A DNA stretch of 64,000 nucleotides from Acidimicrobiia bacterium (lineage in GTDB: Bacteria > Actinomycetota > Acidimicrobiia > IMCC26256 > JAOSJM01): NCBI GenBank assembly GCA_027494165.1, contig JAOSJM010000001.1, positions 1,744,001 through 1,808,000 of the forward strand. The letters are read 5' to 3'. The translations under genes were made by a program, and so were the position numbers. Each line of letters opens with the position of its first letter. Positions within the stretch are counted from its first letter, which is position 1. Of the stretch, positions 44,776 through 52,980 are shown piece after piece. The notes under the pieces were generated by a model. That model was not told where the DNA came from and did no database searches. It saw nothing but the letters and a program-made list of their open reading frames with translations.

Positions 44776-46359
44776 ATGCGCCGCCGCCTGCCCGTCGTCC
44801 TGTTGAGCGCCCTCGCCGGCCTCGGCGCCGCGCTCGCCGCCGTCCCGCCGGCGCCCGCCGGAGCCTCGACGGTCGGCGCCGCCTTCTACGGCTCCGCCGG
44901 CGCCACCCCGCTCAACCAGCCCATCGTCGCCATGGCCTCCGCCCCCACGGGCTCGGGCTACTGGCTGGTGGCCGCCGACGGGGGCATCTTCTCCTTCGGC
45001 AGCGCCCGCTTCCGCGGGTCGGCCGGCGGCAGCTCCCTGCCCCACCCGGTGTCGGCGATCGCCCCGACGCCCACCGGCGAGGGCTACTGGTTCGCCACCC
45101 GCGACGGTCGCGTGCTGCGCTACGGCGACGCCGGGGCCCACGGCTCGCTCGAGGGCACCGCTCCGGCCCGACCCGTCGTGGGCATGGCGGCCACTCCGAC
45201 GGGGAAGGGCTACTGGCTGGTGGCCGCCGACGGCGGGATCTTCGCGTTCGGCGACGCCGCCTTCCACGGCTCCACCGGCGCCCTCACCCTCAACCAGCCC
45301 GTCGTCGGCATGGCGGCTACGCCGACAGGGAAGGGCTACTGGCTGGTGGCCGCCGACGGCGGCATCTTCGCGTTCGGCGACGCCGCCTTCCACGGCAGCA
45401 CCGGCGCCCTCACCCTCAGCCAGCCCATCGTCGGCATGAGCCCCGGCCCGCTGGGCAAGGGCTACTGGCTGGTGGCCGCCGACGGCGGGATCTTCGCGTT
45501 CGGGAGCGCCGCCTTCCACGGCAGCACCGGCGCCATGACCCTCAACCAGCCGATCGTCGGTATGGCCCCGGTGCCCGACGGCTCCGGGTACTGGCTGGTG
45601 GCCGCCGACGGCGGCATCTTCGCCTTCCCCCAGGATCCCGTGGCGCGGGCCGCGGGGCTCCGGGCCCGGCGGATCCCGACGCCGTCCGAGCCGCTGCGGG
45701 TCCTCGTGACCGGCGACTCGATGGCGATCTCGTTCCAGCACGGCCTCGACGTCGGGCTGCGGGCGACCGGCCGCGCGTCCGCGATCGAACGGGGGCGGTG
45801 GTCCTACGGCCTCACGGCGTCGTGGACGCCCGTGCCCCCGTGCCTCTTCTGCAGCCCGATCCCGGGGTACGCCCCGCCGATGCTGTCGGCCGAGGTGTCC
45901 GAGTTCGACCCCGACGCGTTCGTGCTCATGGTCGGCGGCTGGGACATGGGCGGGCGCTACGTCGACGGCCGGGCCCTGTACCCACCGCTCCCAGAGTGGT
46001 CCGCGTGGTACCGCTCGCTCCAGGACGACGCGTTCCTCCGGCTCGGCGCGCGGGGGGCCGTGGTCTACTGGGTCGGCTACCCGGCCTGCGACGGTATGGG
46101 CAGCCTCGACACCCAGCGGGACGTCAACCTCCTGGCCGCCGAGGCCGCGGCCCGCAACCCGTCGCACGCCGCGTTCCTCGACCTCCACGCCGAGGTCTGC
46201 CCGGGCGGGCCGATCCGCACCGACCTGGTCCTGCCCGGCGGGCGTCCGGTCGATCCGCTCGTCGACGCCACCGGCCACTTCACCGAGGCGGGGGCCGAGT
46301 ACGTGGGCCGCTGGATCACGAACCAGCTCGGCCCGCTGTTCTCGCTCCCGCAGGCCTGA
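44776..46359 (+). CDS. GYW-repeat exoprotein fused to SGNH hydrolase-like domain
   Basis: A 527-residue exported protein. Signal peptide LPVVLLSALAGLGAALAAV ends near PAPAGAS. Six GYW repeats follow (residues 35-290; [19 protein letters not shown] type), then an SGNH/GDSL-like hydrolase domain (residues 305-525) with LRVLVTGDSMAISFQHGL (GDS nucleophile), VLMVGGWDMGG, GAVVYWVGYPACDGMG and DATGHFTEAGAEYVGRW (His). The repeats probably bind the cell surface or a polysaccharide and the hydrolase removes acyl groups. The ATG at 44776 is 12 bases after TACCCT. Unlike the two beta-helix paralogues the frame is intact. Confidence 0.88.
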   Translation: MRRRLPVVLLSALAGLGAALAAVPPAPAGASTVGAAFYGSAGATPLNQPIVAMASAPTGSGYWLVAADGGIFSFGSARFRGSAGGSSLPHPVSAIAPTPTGEGYWFATRDGRVLRYGDAGAHGSLEGTAPARPVVGMAATPTGKGYWLVAADGGIFAFGDAAFHGSTGALTLNQPVVGMAATPTGKGYWLVAADGGIFAFGDAAFHGSTGALTLSQPIVGMSPGPLGKGYWLVAADGGIFAFGSAAFHGSTGAMTLNQPIVGMAPVPDGSGYWLVAADGGIFAFPQDPVARAAGLRARRIPTPSEPLRVLVTGDSMAISFQHGLDVGLRATGRASAIERGRWSYGLTASWTPVPPCLFCSPIPGYAPPMLSAEVSEFDPDAFVLMVGGWDMGGRYVDGRALYPPLPEWSAWYRSLQDDAFLRLGARGAVVYWVGYPACDGMGSLDTQRDVNLLAAEAAARNPSHAAFLDLHAEVCPGGPIRTDLVLPGGRPVDPLVDATGHFTEAGAEYVGRWITNQLGPLFSLPQA

Positions 46360-46368
46360 TCCCGGCGC

Positions 46369-47148
46369 TCAGCCTCCGCCCAGACGGGTCGGGTCCATGA
46401 CCGCACGCAGGGCCCGGTCCCGGAGTCGCACGGGCAGCAGGGTCCCCAGACGGGTCTTCCAGAGCACCGACCTCGGGAACGCCACCCGGGCCCGGCGGGC
46501 CCTCGCCGCCCGGTGGATCCGCGCCGCGGCCTCCCCGACAGGGACCGGTGAGGAGACCTTCCAGGCGTTGCCCGCCAGCATCGGCGTCTCGACGAAACCC
46601 GGCCAGGCCGTGGTGAAGCTGACGCCCCGGGGGGCCAGCTCGGCCCGGGCGCTCTCCACGAAGACGGCGAGCGCGGCCTTGCTCGCGCAGTAGGTCGCCT
46701 CGACCGGGAACCCGGCGAGGCCCGCGAGGCTCGCCACCGCCACCACGTGACCCCCGCCGCGGCGCAGCAGGTGCGGCACGACCTCGGCGAGGAGGACGAC
46801 GTTGGCCGTGGCGTTCACGGCGAAGTCGTCGAGGGCCATCCGCCAGTCGAAGCTCGCCAACGGCTGGGGCCGGTCCACCCCGGCGTTGGCGACCACGAGG
46901 TCGGGCACGCCCTCGTCGAGCAGCTCCCGCAGCGCCGTGGCGAACGACGCGTGGTCCACGAGGTCGACGACTGTGGTGCTGACCCGGACCCGGCCGCCGA
47001 GCTCGGCCCGCAGGCGTTCGAGGCCGTCGGCGTCGCGGTCGAGCAGCACCAGGTCGGTGCCGTCGCCGGCGAGGCGCCGGCACAGCGCGCTTCCCAGCCC
47101 TCCGGCCGCCCCCGTGACCAGGGCCCGCTGGAACGGCTCCCGTCGCAC
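46369..47148 (-). CDS. Short-chain dehydrogenase/reductase
   Basis: A 259-residue classical SDR: ALVTGAAGGLGSALCRRLAG (NAD(P) site), DLVVANAGVDRP, HVVAVASLAGLAGFP (Ser) and ATYCASKAALAVF (Tyr-x3-Lys). GGGAGGGGACGG precedes the GTG at 47148. Substrate unknown; the C-terminal extension (RSVLWKTRLGTLLPVRLRD) is often seen in actinobacterial lipid-metabolism SDRs. It converges with the SGNH gene and is 26 bp downstream of the VOC pair, so these three may be cotranscribed. Confidence 0.92.
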   Translation of the reverse strand: MRREPFQRALVTGAAGGLGSALCRRLAGDGTDLVLLDRDADGLERLRAELGGRVRVSTTVVDLVDHASFATALRELLDEGVPDLVVANAGVDRPQPLASFDWRMALDDFAVNATANVVLLAEVVPHLLRRGGGHVVAVASLAGLAGFPVEATYCASKAALAVFVESARAELAPRGVSFTTAWPGFVETPMLAGNAWKVSSPVPVGEAAARIHRAARARRARVAFPRSVLWKTRLGTLLPVRLRDRALRAVMDPTRLGGG

Positions 47149-47174
47149 CCGTCCCCTCCCTTCCCGCCGCGGAC

Positions 47175-47624
47175 TCAGGGCTCCGGGCGGAAGCCCATCC
47201 GGGCCTCGTACCACGGGCGGACGAAGAGCAGCTCGACGCTGAAACCCTGGTCGTCCTCGAGGTACACGACGCTCCACGCCCCCAGCTTCAGCGGGCGCCA
47301 GTTGGCCCGGTACCCGGCCTCGAGCGCCCGGCGGTGCACGGCGTCGAAGGACGCCGGGTCCCGGAACCCGAGGGCCACGTTGAGCAGCCCCTGGTCGCTG
47401 ATCCGGTACCCCTCGGGCCAGGGCCGGCCGACCGGGTCGTCGTAGCGCACGAGCTCCAGGAAGACGTCGCCGGCGTCGAGGACCAGGGTCTCGCGACACG
47501 CGCCGGCCAGGCCCCACAGCGCCTCGTGCCCGGGGGCGTGCAGGACGGTGCCGGACTCGGGCACCCCGAGGGTGTCCACGAAGAAGCGGCGCGACCGGTC
47601 GAGGTCGGGGACCGACAGGGTCAC
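47175..47624 (-). CDS. VOC/glyoxalase family protein
   Basis: A 149-residue vicinal-oxygen-chelate fold protein: VTLSVPDLDRSRRFFVDTLG, LVLDAGDVFLELVRYDDP, QGLLNVALGFRDPASFDAVH and VVYLEDDQGFSVELLFVRP, which gives the His/Glu metal positions only in part (the second half keeps the E in FSVELL). The GTG start overlaps the stop of the upstream VOC gene by four bases. Substrate unknown, possibly a dioxygenase or isomerase. Confidence 0.85.
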   Translation of the reverse strand: MTLSVPDLDRSRRFFVDTLGVPESGTVLHAPGHEALWGLAGACRETLVLDAGDVFLELVRYDDPVGRPWPEGYRISDQGLLNVALGFRDPASFDAVHRRALEAGYRANWRPLKLGAWSVVYLEDDQGFSVELLFVRPWYEARMGFRPEP

Positions 47625-48148
47625 GAACCTGGTGGTGACCGGGATCCCGGGGCGGGGCCGGGCCCGGGGGCCGGTCCGCGGGGATCGACCTCCATGAGCT
47701 CGACGAGGACGCCGTCCGGGTCGCGGACGCAGACCCGGCGGGCCCCCGGCTCGCCGACGGGGTCGGTAAGCGCCGGGGTCCCGGCTCGGTCCGACCGGGC
47801 GAGGGCGGCGTCGAGGTCGGCGACGGCGACGCCGAGCGTCGTGTACCCGATGTCGCAGGGCCGCCGCCTGCTCGCGAACGGGCGGGCCCGGGGCCGGTGG
47901 AACCCGAAGAGCTCGAGCTGGAAGCGGTCCTGGGCGTCGCCGAGCCACCAGCACGTGGAGGCCGCCCGGGGGAGCCCCTGGACCCGGGAGGCGAGCGGGC
48001 CCCGGAAGAGGCGGGTGCCCCCGGCGGGCCGGTAGCCGAGCACGTCGCGGTACCACGCGTGGGTCCGCTCCAGGTCCGCGACGCTGGCGGCGACCTGGCA
48101 CAGCGGCGGCGTGGCGGGGACCGGGCTCGGCCCGGCGGCGTCCGGCAT
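47621..48148 (-). CDS. VOC/glyoxalase family protein
   Basis: A 175-residue VOC protein: CQVAASVADLERTHAWYRDVLGY, FQLELFGFHRPRARP, IGYTTLGVAVADLDAALARS and VCVRDPDGVLVELMEVD. ACGGAG lies directly before the ATG at 48148. It forms a coupled pair with the next VOC gene; heteromeric VOC enzymes are known, which is a possible reason for the pairing. A Pro/Gly-rich tail follows the fold. Substrate unknown. Confidence 0.85.
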   Translation of the reverse strand: MPDAAGPSPVPATPPLCQVAASVADLERTHAWYRDVLGYRPAGGTRLFRGPLASRVQGLPRAASTCWWLGDAQDRFQLELFGFHRPRARPFASRRRPCDIGYTTLGVAVADLDAALARSDRAGTPALTDPVGEPGARRVCVRDPDGVLVELMEVDPRGPAPGPGPAPGSRSPPGS

Positions 48149-48264
48149 CTCCGTAGCTTCCGCCCCCGCACCGGTCGCCGTCCACCCGGTGGTCCTCGGG
48201 AAACGGGTCGTTGAGCAGGGGCCACGTCGGGACCTCGGTCCCTGGTGGTCCGGGGCGGCACGGC

Positions 48265-48320
48265 GTCACCATCAGGTGACAGCAGGGGCACGATGCGCGA
48301 TCCTGTCACCAAGGGGTGAC
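48265..48320. promoter_or_regulatory. Twin GTCACC-N4-GGTGAC palindromes
   Basis: Two 6-4-6 palindromes with identical arms, GTCACC-ATCA-GGTGAC (48265-48280) and GTCACC-AAGG-GGTGAC (48305-48320), have centres exactly 40 bp apart, about four helical turns. They lie 27 bp before the WhiB gene at 48347 and are upstream of the VOC gene on the other strand. The pairing on one DNA face suggests cooperative binding by a dimeric regulator. Confidence 0.6.
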
Positions 48321-48346
48321 GGCGCGGAAGAGACCTGGGGGATGCC

Positions 48347-48658
48347 GTGGCCGCACCGATCGACGCTCGTTCGGCGGAGTCCGCCGTACCGGAGTGGATG
48401 CTCTCGGCCCGCTGCCGCGACCGCTCCGTCTCCGAGTTCTTCCCGTCCGACGGGGTGGGGGTGGAGGCCGCCCGGCGCGTCTGCGACGCCTGCGAGGTCC
48501 AAGCGGAGTGCCGCGAGTACGCGCTCGAGCTCCGCATCGACCACGGCGTCTGGGGCGGGACCTCGGAGCGCCAGCGCCGCCGCATCCTGCGCGCGGGCCG
48601 GCGCGAGGCGAGGGAGGCCCGGATCCCGGCCCCGAGAGGGGTACCACGTGGGCGCTGA
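48347..48658 (+). CDS. WhiB-family iron-sulfur transcription regulator
   Basis: A 103-residue Wbl protein with cluster Cys at residues 23, 46, 49 and 55 (ARCRD, VCDACEVQAEC), the HGVWGG turn (66-71) and a basic RQRRRILRAGRRE helix. GGGGG lies just before the GTG. Two palindromes upstream (48265-48320) probably control it. Its stop codon (48656-48658) lies inside the convergent tRNA-Val gene, an overlap of ten bases. Confidence 0.9.
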   Translation: MAAPIDARSAESAVPEWMLSARCRDRSVSEFFPSDGVGVEAARRVCDACEVQAECREYALELRIDHGVWGGTSERQRRRILRAGRREAREARIPAPRGVPRGR

Positions 48659-48722
48659 GGGACTCGAACCCCCGGCCTCCGCCTTGTAAGGGCGGCGCTC
48701 TCGCCAGCTGAGCTAAGCGCCC
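48649..48722 (-). tRNA. tRNA-Val(UAC)
   Basis: A complete 74-nt tRNA on the minus strand. The acceptor stem GGGCGCT pairs with AGCGCCC, the D arm holds GCTCAGCTGGCGAGAGC, the anticodon stem CCGCC/GGCGG encloses CTTACAA with anticodon TAC, and the T arm has GGGGG-TTCGAGT-CCCTC. The discriminator is A and CCA is not encoded. It reads GUA and other valine codons. A TACGAT box at 48742-48747 is a likely -10 element. Confidence 0.97.
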
Positions 48723-48797
48723 CGGCGGCGTGCCGGCGGCCATCGTAGGGCACCACGGCGCCCCCCGGCGCCGGACCGACCCCCGGGCCGAAGCGGG

Positions 48798-49589
48798 CTA
48801 CCGCCCCTGGTACCGGGGCTCGCGGCGCTCCTCGAAGGCCAGGCGGCCCTCGACGACGTCCTCGGTGCGGAAGACCGCGGGCATCAGGTTCTCGCCCTCG
48901 CGGTAGTGGGCCCCGGCGCCCTTGTTGAGGAGCCGCTTCGTCGTCGCCACCGCCAGCGGGGCGCGCTTCGCCATGCGGGTCGCCAGGGCCAGCGCCTCGC
49001 CCTGGAGCTCGTCGTGGGGCACGACCTTGTTCACGAAGCCGTAGTCGCGGGCCTCCTCGGCCGACAGGTCGTCGGACGTGAACGCCATCCACGCCACCTT
49101 GCGCCGCCCGATGATGTCGAGGCCGCGGGTCACGGTCACCGCCGGGAGCAGGCCGTGGTTCATCTCCCGCAGGCCGAACCGGGCCCGGTCCGAGGCCAGC
49201 ACGAGGTCACAGGCCAGCGTCACCTCGAGCCCGAACCCGAAGGCGTACCCGTTCACGGCCGCGATGACGATCTTGGGGAGCAGCTCGATCGTCTCGAACG
49301 CCTCGTGGCACCGGCGGATGAACCAGTAGCAGCTGCCCATGTCGTCGAAGGTCATCCCGCCGAGGTCCGCACCGGCCGAGAAGGCCTTCGACTCGCCCCC
49401 GGTGAGCACCACGGCCTGGACCGAGTCGTCCCCGTCGAAGCCGGTCATCACCTGCCCGAGCTCGTGGAAGAGGGTCGGTGACCCCGCGTTGAGCTTGTCG
49501 GGGCGGTGGAGGGTCACGACCGCGAAGCGGTCGGCCAGGTGCTTCTCCACGAACAGCGTCTCGTGATCCACCCGCTCGATGTCAGCCAT
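48798..49589 (-). CDS. Enoyl-CoA hydratase/isomerase family protein
   Basis: A 263-residue crotonase-fold protein: FAVVTLHRPDKLNAGSPTLF, AFSAGADLGGM (oxyanion-hole region), IAAVNGYAFGFGLEVTLACDLVLAS and FGLREMNHGLLPAVTVTRGLD. The Glu pair of true hydratases is not clear, so it may be an isomerase, hydrolase or CoA-transferase-linked member. ATG start at 49589. An AT-rich promoter region lies upstream. It is near the TetR/crotonase/mutase genes and probably belongs to the same catabolic set. Confidence 0.88.
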   Translation of the reverse strand: MADIERVDHETLFVEKHLADRFAVVTLHRPDKLNAGSPTLFHELGQVMTGFDGDDSVQAVVLTGGESKAFSAGADLGGMTFDDMGSCYWFIRRCHEAFETIELLPKIVIAAVNGYAFGFGLEVTLACDLVLASDRARFGLREMNHGLLPAVTVTRGLDIIGRRKVAWMAFTSDDLSAEEARDYGFVNKVVPHDELQGEALALATRMAKRAPLAVATTKRLLNKGAGAHYREGENLMPAVFRTEDVVEGRLAFEERREPRYQGR

Positions 49590-49708
49590 GCCTGTGACCT
49601 CTCGATATCGGACGCCGCGACGGGCAGCGCCGGGCGGCGTCGGACGGCAACCACCGCAGCATTGTATATCTCACGTCCAACGTCAACTTTGCGCGGGCCC
49701 GGTGCCGG
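49590..49708 (-). promoter_or_regulatory. AT-rich promoter region upstream of crotonase
   Basis: The only AT-rich patch in this stretch (about 49660-49690). On the minus strand it reads TTGACG TTGGACGTGAGATATACAAT: a TTGACG -35-like box (49681-49686) and TACAAT (49661-49666) are only 14 bp apart, shorter than usual. The leader to the ATG at 49589 would be about 65 bases and may hold operator sequence for the adjacent TetR regulator. Confidence 0.45.
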
Positions 49709-50449
49709 TCACCCGGCCGCCAGCGACCGCGTCGCGTCCGGCCGGGCCGACCCGTCCTCCAGGAAGAGGGCCCGCAGCCACAACCGCGAGAGGAGGGCGG
49801 CGGCCTCGTCGACCGTGACGTCGGCGCGCGCCGGTCGCCCGCGCAGGCGCTCTCCCCCGAGGCCGAACCAGATCCAGGCGAAGTTGTCGACCATCCCCCC
49901 GAGGGCCGAGCCGGCCAGCACCAGGTCGCCCTCGAGGTCGAGCCGACCCGCCCGGCGGACGTCGTCGAGCGCCCGGACGATCCGCTCCAGGAACCGCGAG
50001 CGCACCGAGAACCAGTACTCGGCGAAGCGCCCGTCGACCGCGGTCGCCTCCATGAGCAGGGCCATGAGCCTCCGGTGGCGAGCGTAGGTCTCGAGGTAGT
50101 GGCGGAGTCCGGCCGTCAGCGCCCCGGACCGGTCCTGCCCCGTGAGGGGCGCCCGGCTCCCCTCGTAGAGCTCGTCGAAGACCCCTTCGAGCAGCGCGGC
50201 GAGGACGTCGCGCTTGTCGTCGAAGTAGGTGTAGACGCTGCCGAGCGCCACGCCGGCCTCGCGGGCGACGTCGACCACCCGGGCGGCGACGAACCCGTCG
50301 CGGGCGAAGACCTCGAGGGCCGCGTCGAGGATCGCCCGGCGGGTCCGCTCCCCCCGCGCCGTCTTCGGACGCTTGTGGCCGGCGGGACGGAGGGGCCGAG
50401 GTCCCTCAGCGGCCGGTGTAGACGGGCTTGCGCTTCTCGGTGAAGGCAC
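49709..50449 (-). CDS. TetR-family transcription regulator
   Basis: A TetR/AcrR repressor of about 225-246 residues. The helix-turn-helix is TRRAILDAALEVFARDGF, ARVVDVAREAGVALGSVYTYF with the KRDVLAALLEGVFDELY helix after it, and the C-terminal ligand domain follows (RRLMALLMEATAVDGRF). The start is uncertain: there is no start codon between the upstream crotonase stop and the HTH, so either the GTG at 50449 is used, overlapping that gene by about 44 bases, or a base is missing. It probably regulates the adjacent fatty-acyl-type operons. Confidence 0.8.
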   Translation of the reverse strand: MPSPRSASPSTPAAEGPRPLRPAGHKRPKTARGERTRRAILDAALEVFARDGFVAARVVDVAREAGVALGSVYTYFDDKRDVLAALLEGVFDELYEGSRAPLTGQDRSGALTAGLRHYLETYARHRRLMALLMEATAVDGRFAEYWFSVRSRFLERIVRALDDVRRAGRLDLEGDLVLAGSALGGMVDNFAWIWFGLGGERLRGRPARADVTVDEAAALLSRLWLRALFLEDGSARPDATRSLAAG

Positions 50450-51203
50450 GCACGCCCTCCTGGGAGTCCTCGGTGGCCGCGACCCGGTTGAGCTCTCCGG
50501 CGAGGAAGTCGAGCTGCTCGGCGAAGGGGAGGTCCCGGTGCCCGTAGTACGCGTCACGCCCCAGCTTCATCACGATCGGGCTCTTCTCGGCCAGCGACGC
50601 CGCGAGGGCATCGACCCGGGCGTCGAGCTCGGCCCGGGGGACGGCCTCGGTGACGAGCCCGATCCGCACCGCCTCCTCGGCGGTGACCGGCTCGCCGGTC
50701 ATGTAGAGCTTGAGCGCCTGCTTGGGCCCCACGTTCCGGCTGATCGTGGCCATGATGACCATCGGCCACAGACCGACGTTGATCTCGGGGGTGCCCAGCT
50801 TCACGTCGTCGGGGGCGATCACGATGTCGCAGGCGCACGCGAGCCCGAGGCCGCCGGCCATGGCGTGGCCGTTGAGCCGCCCGATGATCGGCTTGCCCAA
50901 CCCGGCGAAGGTCTCGAAGAGGACCCGGGGGCCACCCTCCTCGGCGGGGCCCTTCCCCTCGGCCTGCCCCTCGCCGATGCCGCCGAGGTCACCGCCCGCG
51001 CAGAAGACCTTGTCGCCCGCCCCGGTGAGCACGACGACCCCGACCCCGGGGTCGTCCTTGGCCCTCCCCAGCGCGTCGAGGATCTCGCGGATCATGGTCG
51101 GGCTCATCGCGTTGCGGACCTCGGGCCGGTGCAGCTCGAGCCGAGCCACGCGGTCGCGCACCTCGTACCGGATGGTCTCGTACTCGGTCTCGTGCTCCGC
51201 CAC
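50406..51203 (-). CDS. Enoyl-CoA hydratase/isomerase family protein
   Basis: A 265-residue crotonase-fold protein: ARLELHRPEVRNAMSPTMI, VFCAGGDLGGIGEG, GRLNGHAMAGGLGLACACDIVIA and LGTPEINVGLWPMVIMATISR. AGGAGAG precedes the GTG at 51203. It is divergent from the mutase operon, with overlapping -10 boxes between them, and is followed by the TetR gene. Likely hydrates or isomerises an unsaturated acyl-CoA in the same pathway. Confidence 0.9.
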   Translation of the reverse strand: MAEHETEYETIRYEVRDRVARLELHRPEVRNAMSPTMIREILDALGRAKDDPGVGVVVLTGAGDKVFCAGGDLGGIGEGQAEGKGPAEEGGPRVLFETFAGLGKPIIGRLNGHAMAGGLGLACACDIVIAPDDVKLGTPEINVGLWPMVIMATISRNVGPKQALKLYMTGEPVTAEEAVRIGLVTEAVPRAELDARVDALAASLAEKSPIVMKLGRDAYYGHRDLPFAEQLDFLAGELNRVAATEDSQEGVRAFTEKRKPVYTGR

Positions 51204-51280
51204 CGCTCTCCTCCCGGGCTCGAAGTCGACGTCGGTTTCAAGTTGTAACGTACTCGGGAGACCGGCGAGGAGGCATCACC
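51204..51280. promoter_or_regulatory. Divergent promoter with overlapping -10 boxes
   Basis: The seven bases TAACGTA (51246-51252) read TAACGT on the plus strand and TACGTT on the minus strand, so -10 boxes for the mutase operon and for the crotonase/TetR genes overlap and cannot be occupied together. The surrounding TTTCAAGTTGTAACGTACT is an AT-rich island and a candidate TetR operator. GAGGAGG serves the GTG at 51281 and AGGAGAG the GTG at 51203. Confidence 0.5.
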
Positions 51281-52980
51281 GTGGCCACCAATCCCCTCGA
51301 CGACGCCATCGCCCGCTGGGCCGAGGCCGCCGAGCAGGTCGAGGCCCGGGCGCCCGCGCCGCCCTGGAACGTCCGGACCGACGGCGGGGTCCCCGTGAAG
51401 CCGGCCTACACGTCCCGGGACTGGCCCGGCGGTGACGAGGTCGAGTCGGAGCGCCTCGGCCTGCCCGGCCAGCCGCCCTTCACGCGCGGGGTCTTCCCCA
51501 CGGGCCACCGCAACGTCGCCTGGCAGAGCCAGCAGATCGTCGGCCTCGGCACCGCCGAGGAGACCGCGGCGCGGCTGCGCTTCGTCCTGGAGCAGGGCCA
51601 GCGGGGGCACCGGGGTGCCGTCCTCAACGTCGTGTTCGACCAGCCCACCCACGCCGGCCTCGACTCCGACCACCGGCTGGCCCGGAGCCTGGTGGGCAAG
51701 GGCGGCGTCGCCCTCGACACGCTCGGGGACATGGCCACCCTCATCGAGCCGTTCGACCCCTCCGACACCTTCATCTCGCTCGTCCTCATGGGCACGGCGC
51801 CGATCGCGCTCGCCATGTACCGCGAGGCCGCCGCCCGGCGCGGCGTGCCGGCGGCCCGGCTCGCCGGGGTCATGCTCAACGATCCCCTCACGTCGTGCTG
51901 GGGTGCCCGCACCCACATCCTCCCGCCGCGACCGTCCGTGCGGTTGGTCACCGACGTCTTCGAGATCTGCGGCGCCGAGATGCCCCGCTGGAACACGGTC
52001 GGGGTCTCCGGCTACCACGTCCGCGAGGCCGGGGCCAGCCCGGTGCAGGAGCTGGCCTTCACGCTCGCCGCGGCGCTCGCGTACGTCGAGGCCGGCGTCG
52101 CCCGGGGCCTGGACCCCAACGAGTTCGTCGCCCGGTTCAGCTTCTTCTTCGAGGTCCACAACGACTTCTTCGAGGAGATCGCCAAGCTCCGCGCCGCCCG
52201 CCGCCTGTGGGCCACGGAGCTCCGCCGCCGGTTCGGGGTCGCCGACCCCCGGGCCCTCGCCCTGCGCTTCCACGTCCAGACCGCCGGCTCCTCCTGCACC
52301 GCCCAGGAACCCGAGAACAACGTCGTGCGGACGGCCGTCCAGGCCCTCGCCGCGGTGCTGGCCGGCACCAACGGCCTCCACGCCAACGCGATGGACGAGG
52401 CCCTGGCCATCCCCACCGAGACCTCGGCCCGCATCGCCCTGCGCACCCAGCAGATCCTGCGCGAGGAGATGGGGGTGACCCGGGTGGCCGACCCGCTCGG
52501 CGGCTCGTGGTTCCTCGAGTCCCTCACCGACGAGCTCGAGGCCCGGGCCCGGGACCTGCTCGCCGAGATCGAGGCCAACGGCGAGACGCTCCTCGACGCC
52601 GTCGAGGCCGTGGTCGCCAGCGGATGGATCGACCGTCGCGTGCGCGACGAGGCCTGGAAGACCCAGCAGCTCGTCGAGGCCGGCGAGCGGCCCGTGGTCG
52701 GGGTGAACCGCTACGCCGAGCCCGACGCCGAGCTGCGCATCGAGCTGTTCGCCCCGGACCCCGCCCTCGAGCAGAAGCAGCTCCGGCGGCTGGAGCGGTG
52801 GAAGGCGCAGCGGGACGCCGCCGCGACCCGCGTCGCGCTCGACGACCTCCGGCGGGCCTGCGACACCGAGGTCAACCTCGTCGGCCCCTTGCAGGCCGCG
52901 GTGGCCGCCGGGGCCACCCTGGGGAGGTCTCCGACCGCCTGCGCGACGCCTTCGGCTCGGCCGAGGAGCCGGCCGCGTGA
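51281..52980 (+). CDS. B12-dependent acyl-CoA mutase, large (substrate) subunit; one frameshift
   Basis: A 566-residue TIM-barrel subunit of the methylmalonyl-CoA mutase family without its own B12 domain: PFTRGVFPTGHRNVAWQSQQ, GQRGHRGAVLNVVFDQPTHAG, GVSGYHVREAGASPVQE (the His of MCM His244), RTQQILREEMGV and DPLGGSWFLESLT. By alignment from memory, the MCM Tyr89 position is Ile (QQIVG), as in 2-hydroxyisobutyryl-CoA mutase, and the carboxylate-binding Arg207 is Ala (GARTH), so methylmalonyl-CoA is unlikely; the Asp of hydroxyisobutyryl mutase is not conserved either. One G missing near 52922 restores the end DRLRDAFGSAEEPAA. It overlaps the amidohydrolase by GTGA. Confidence 0.9.
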
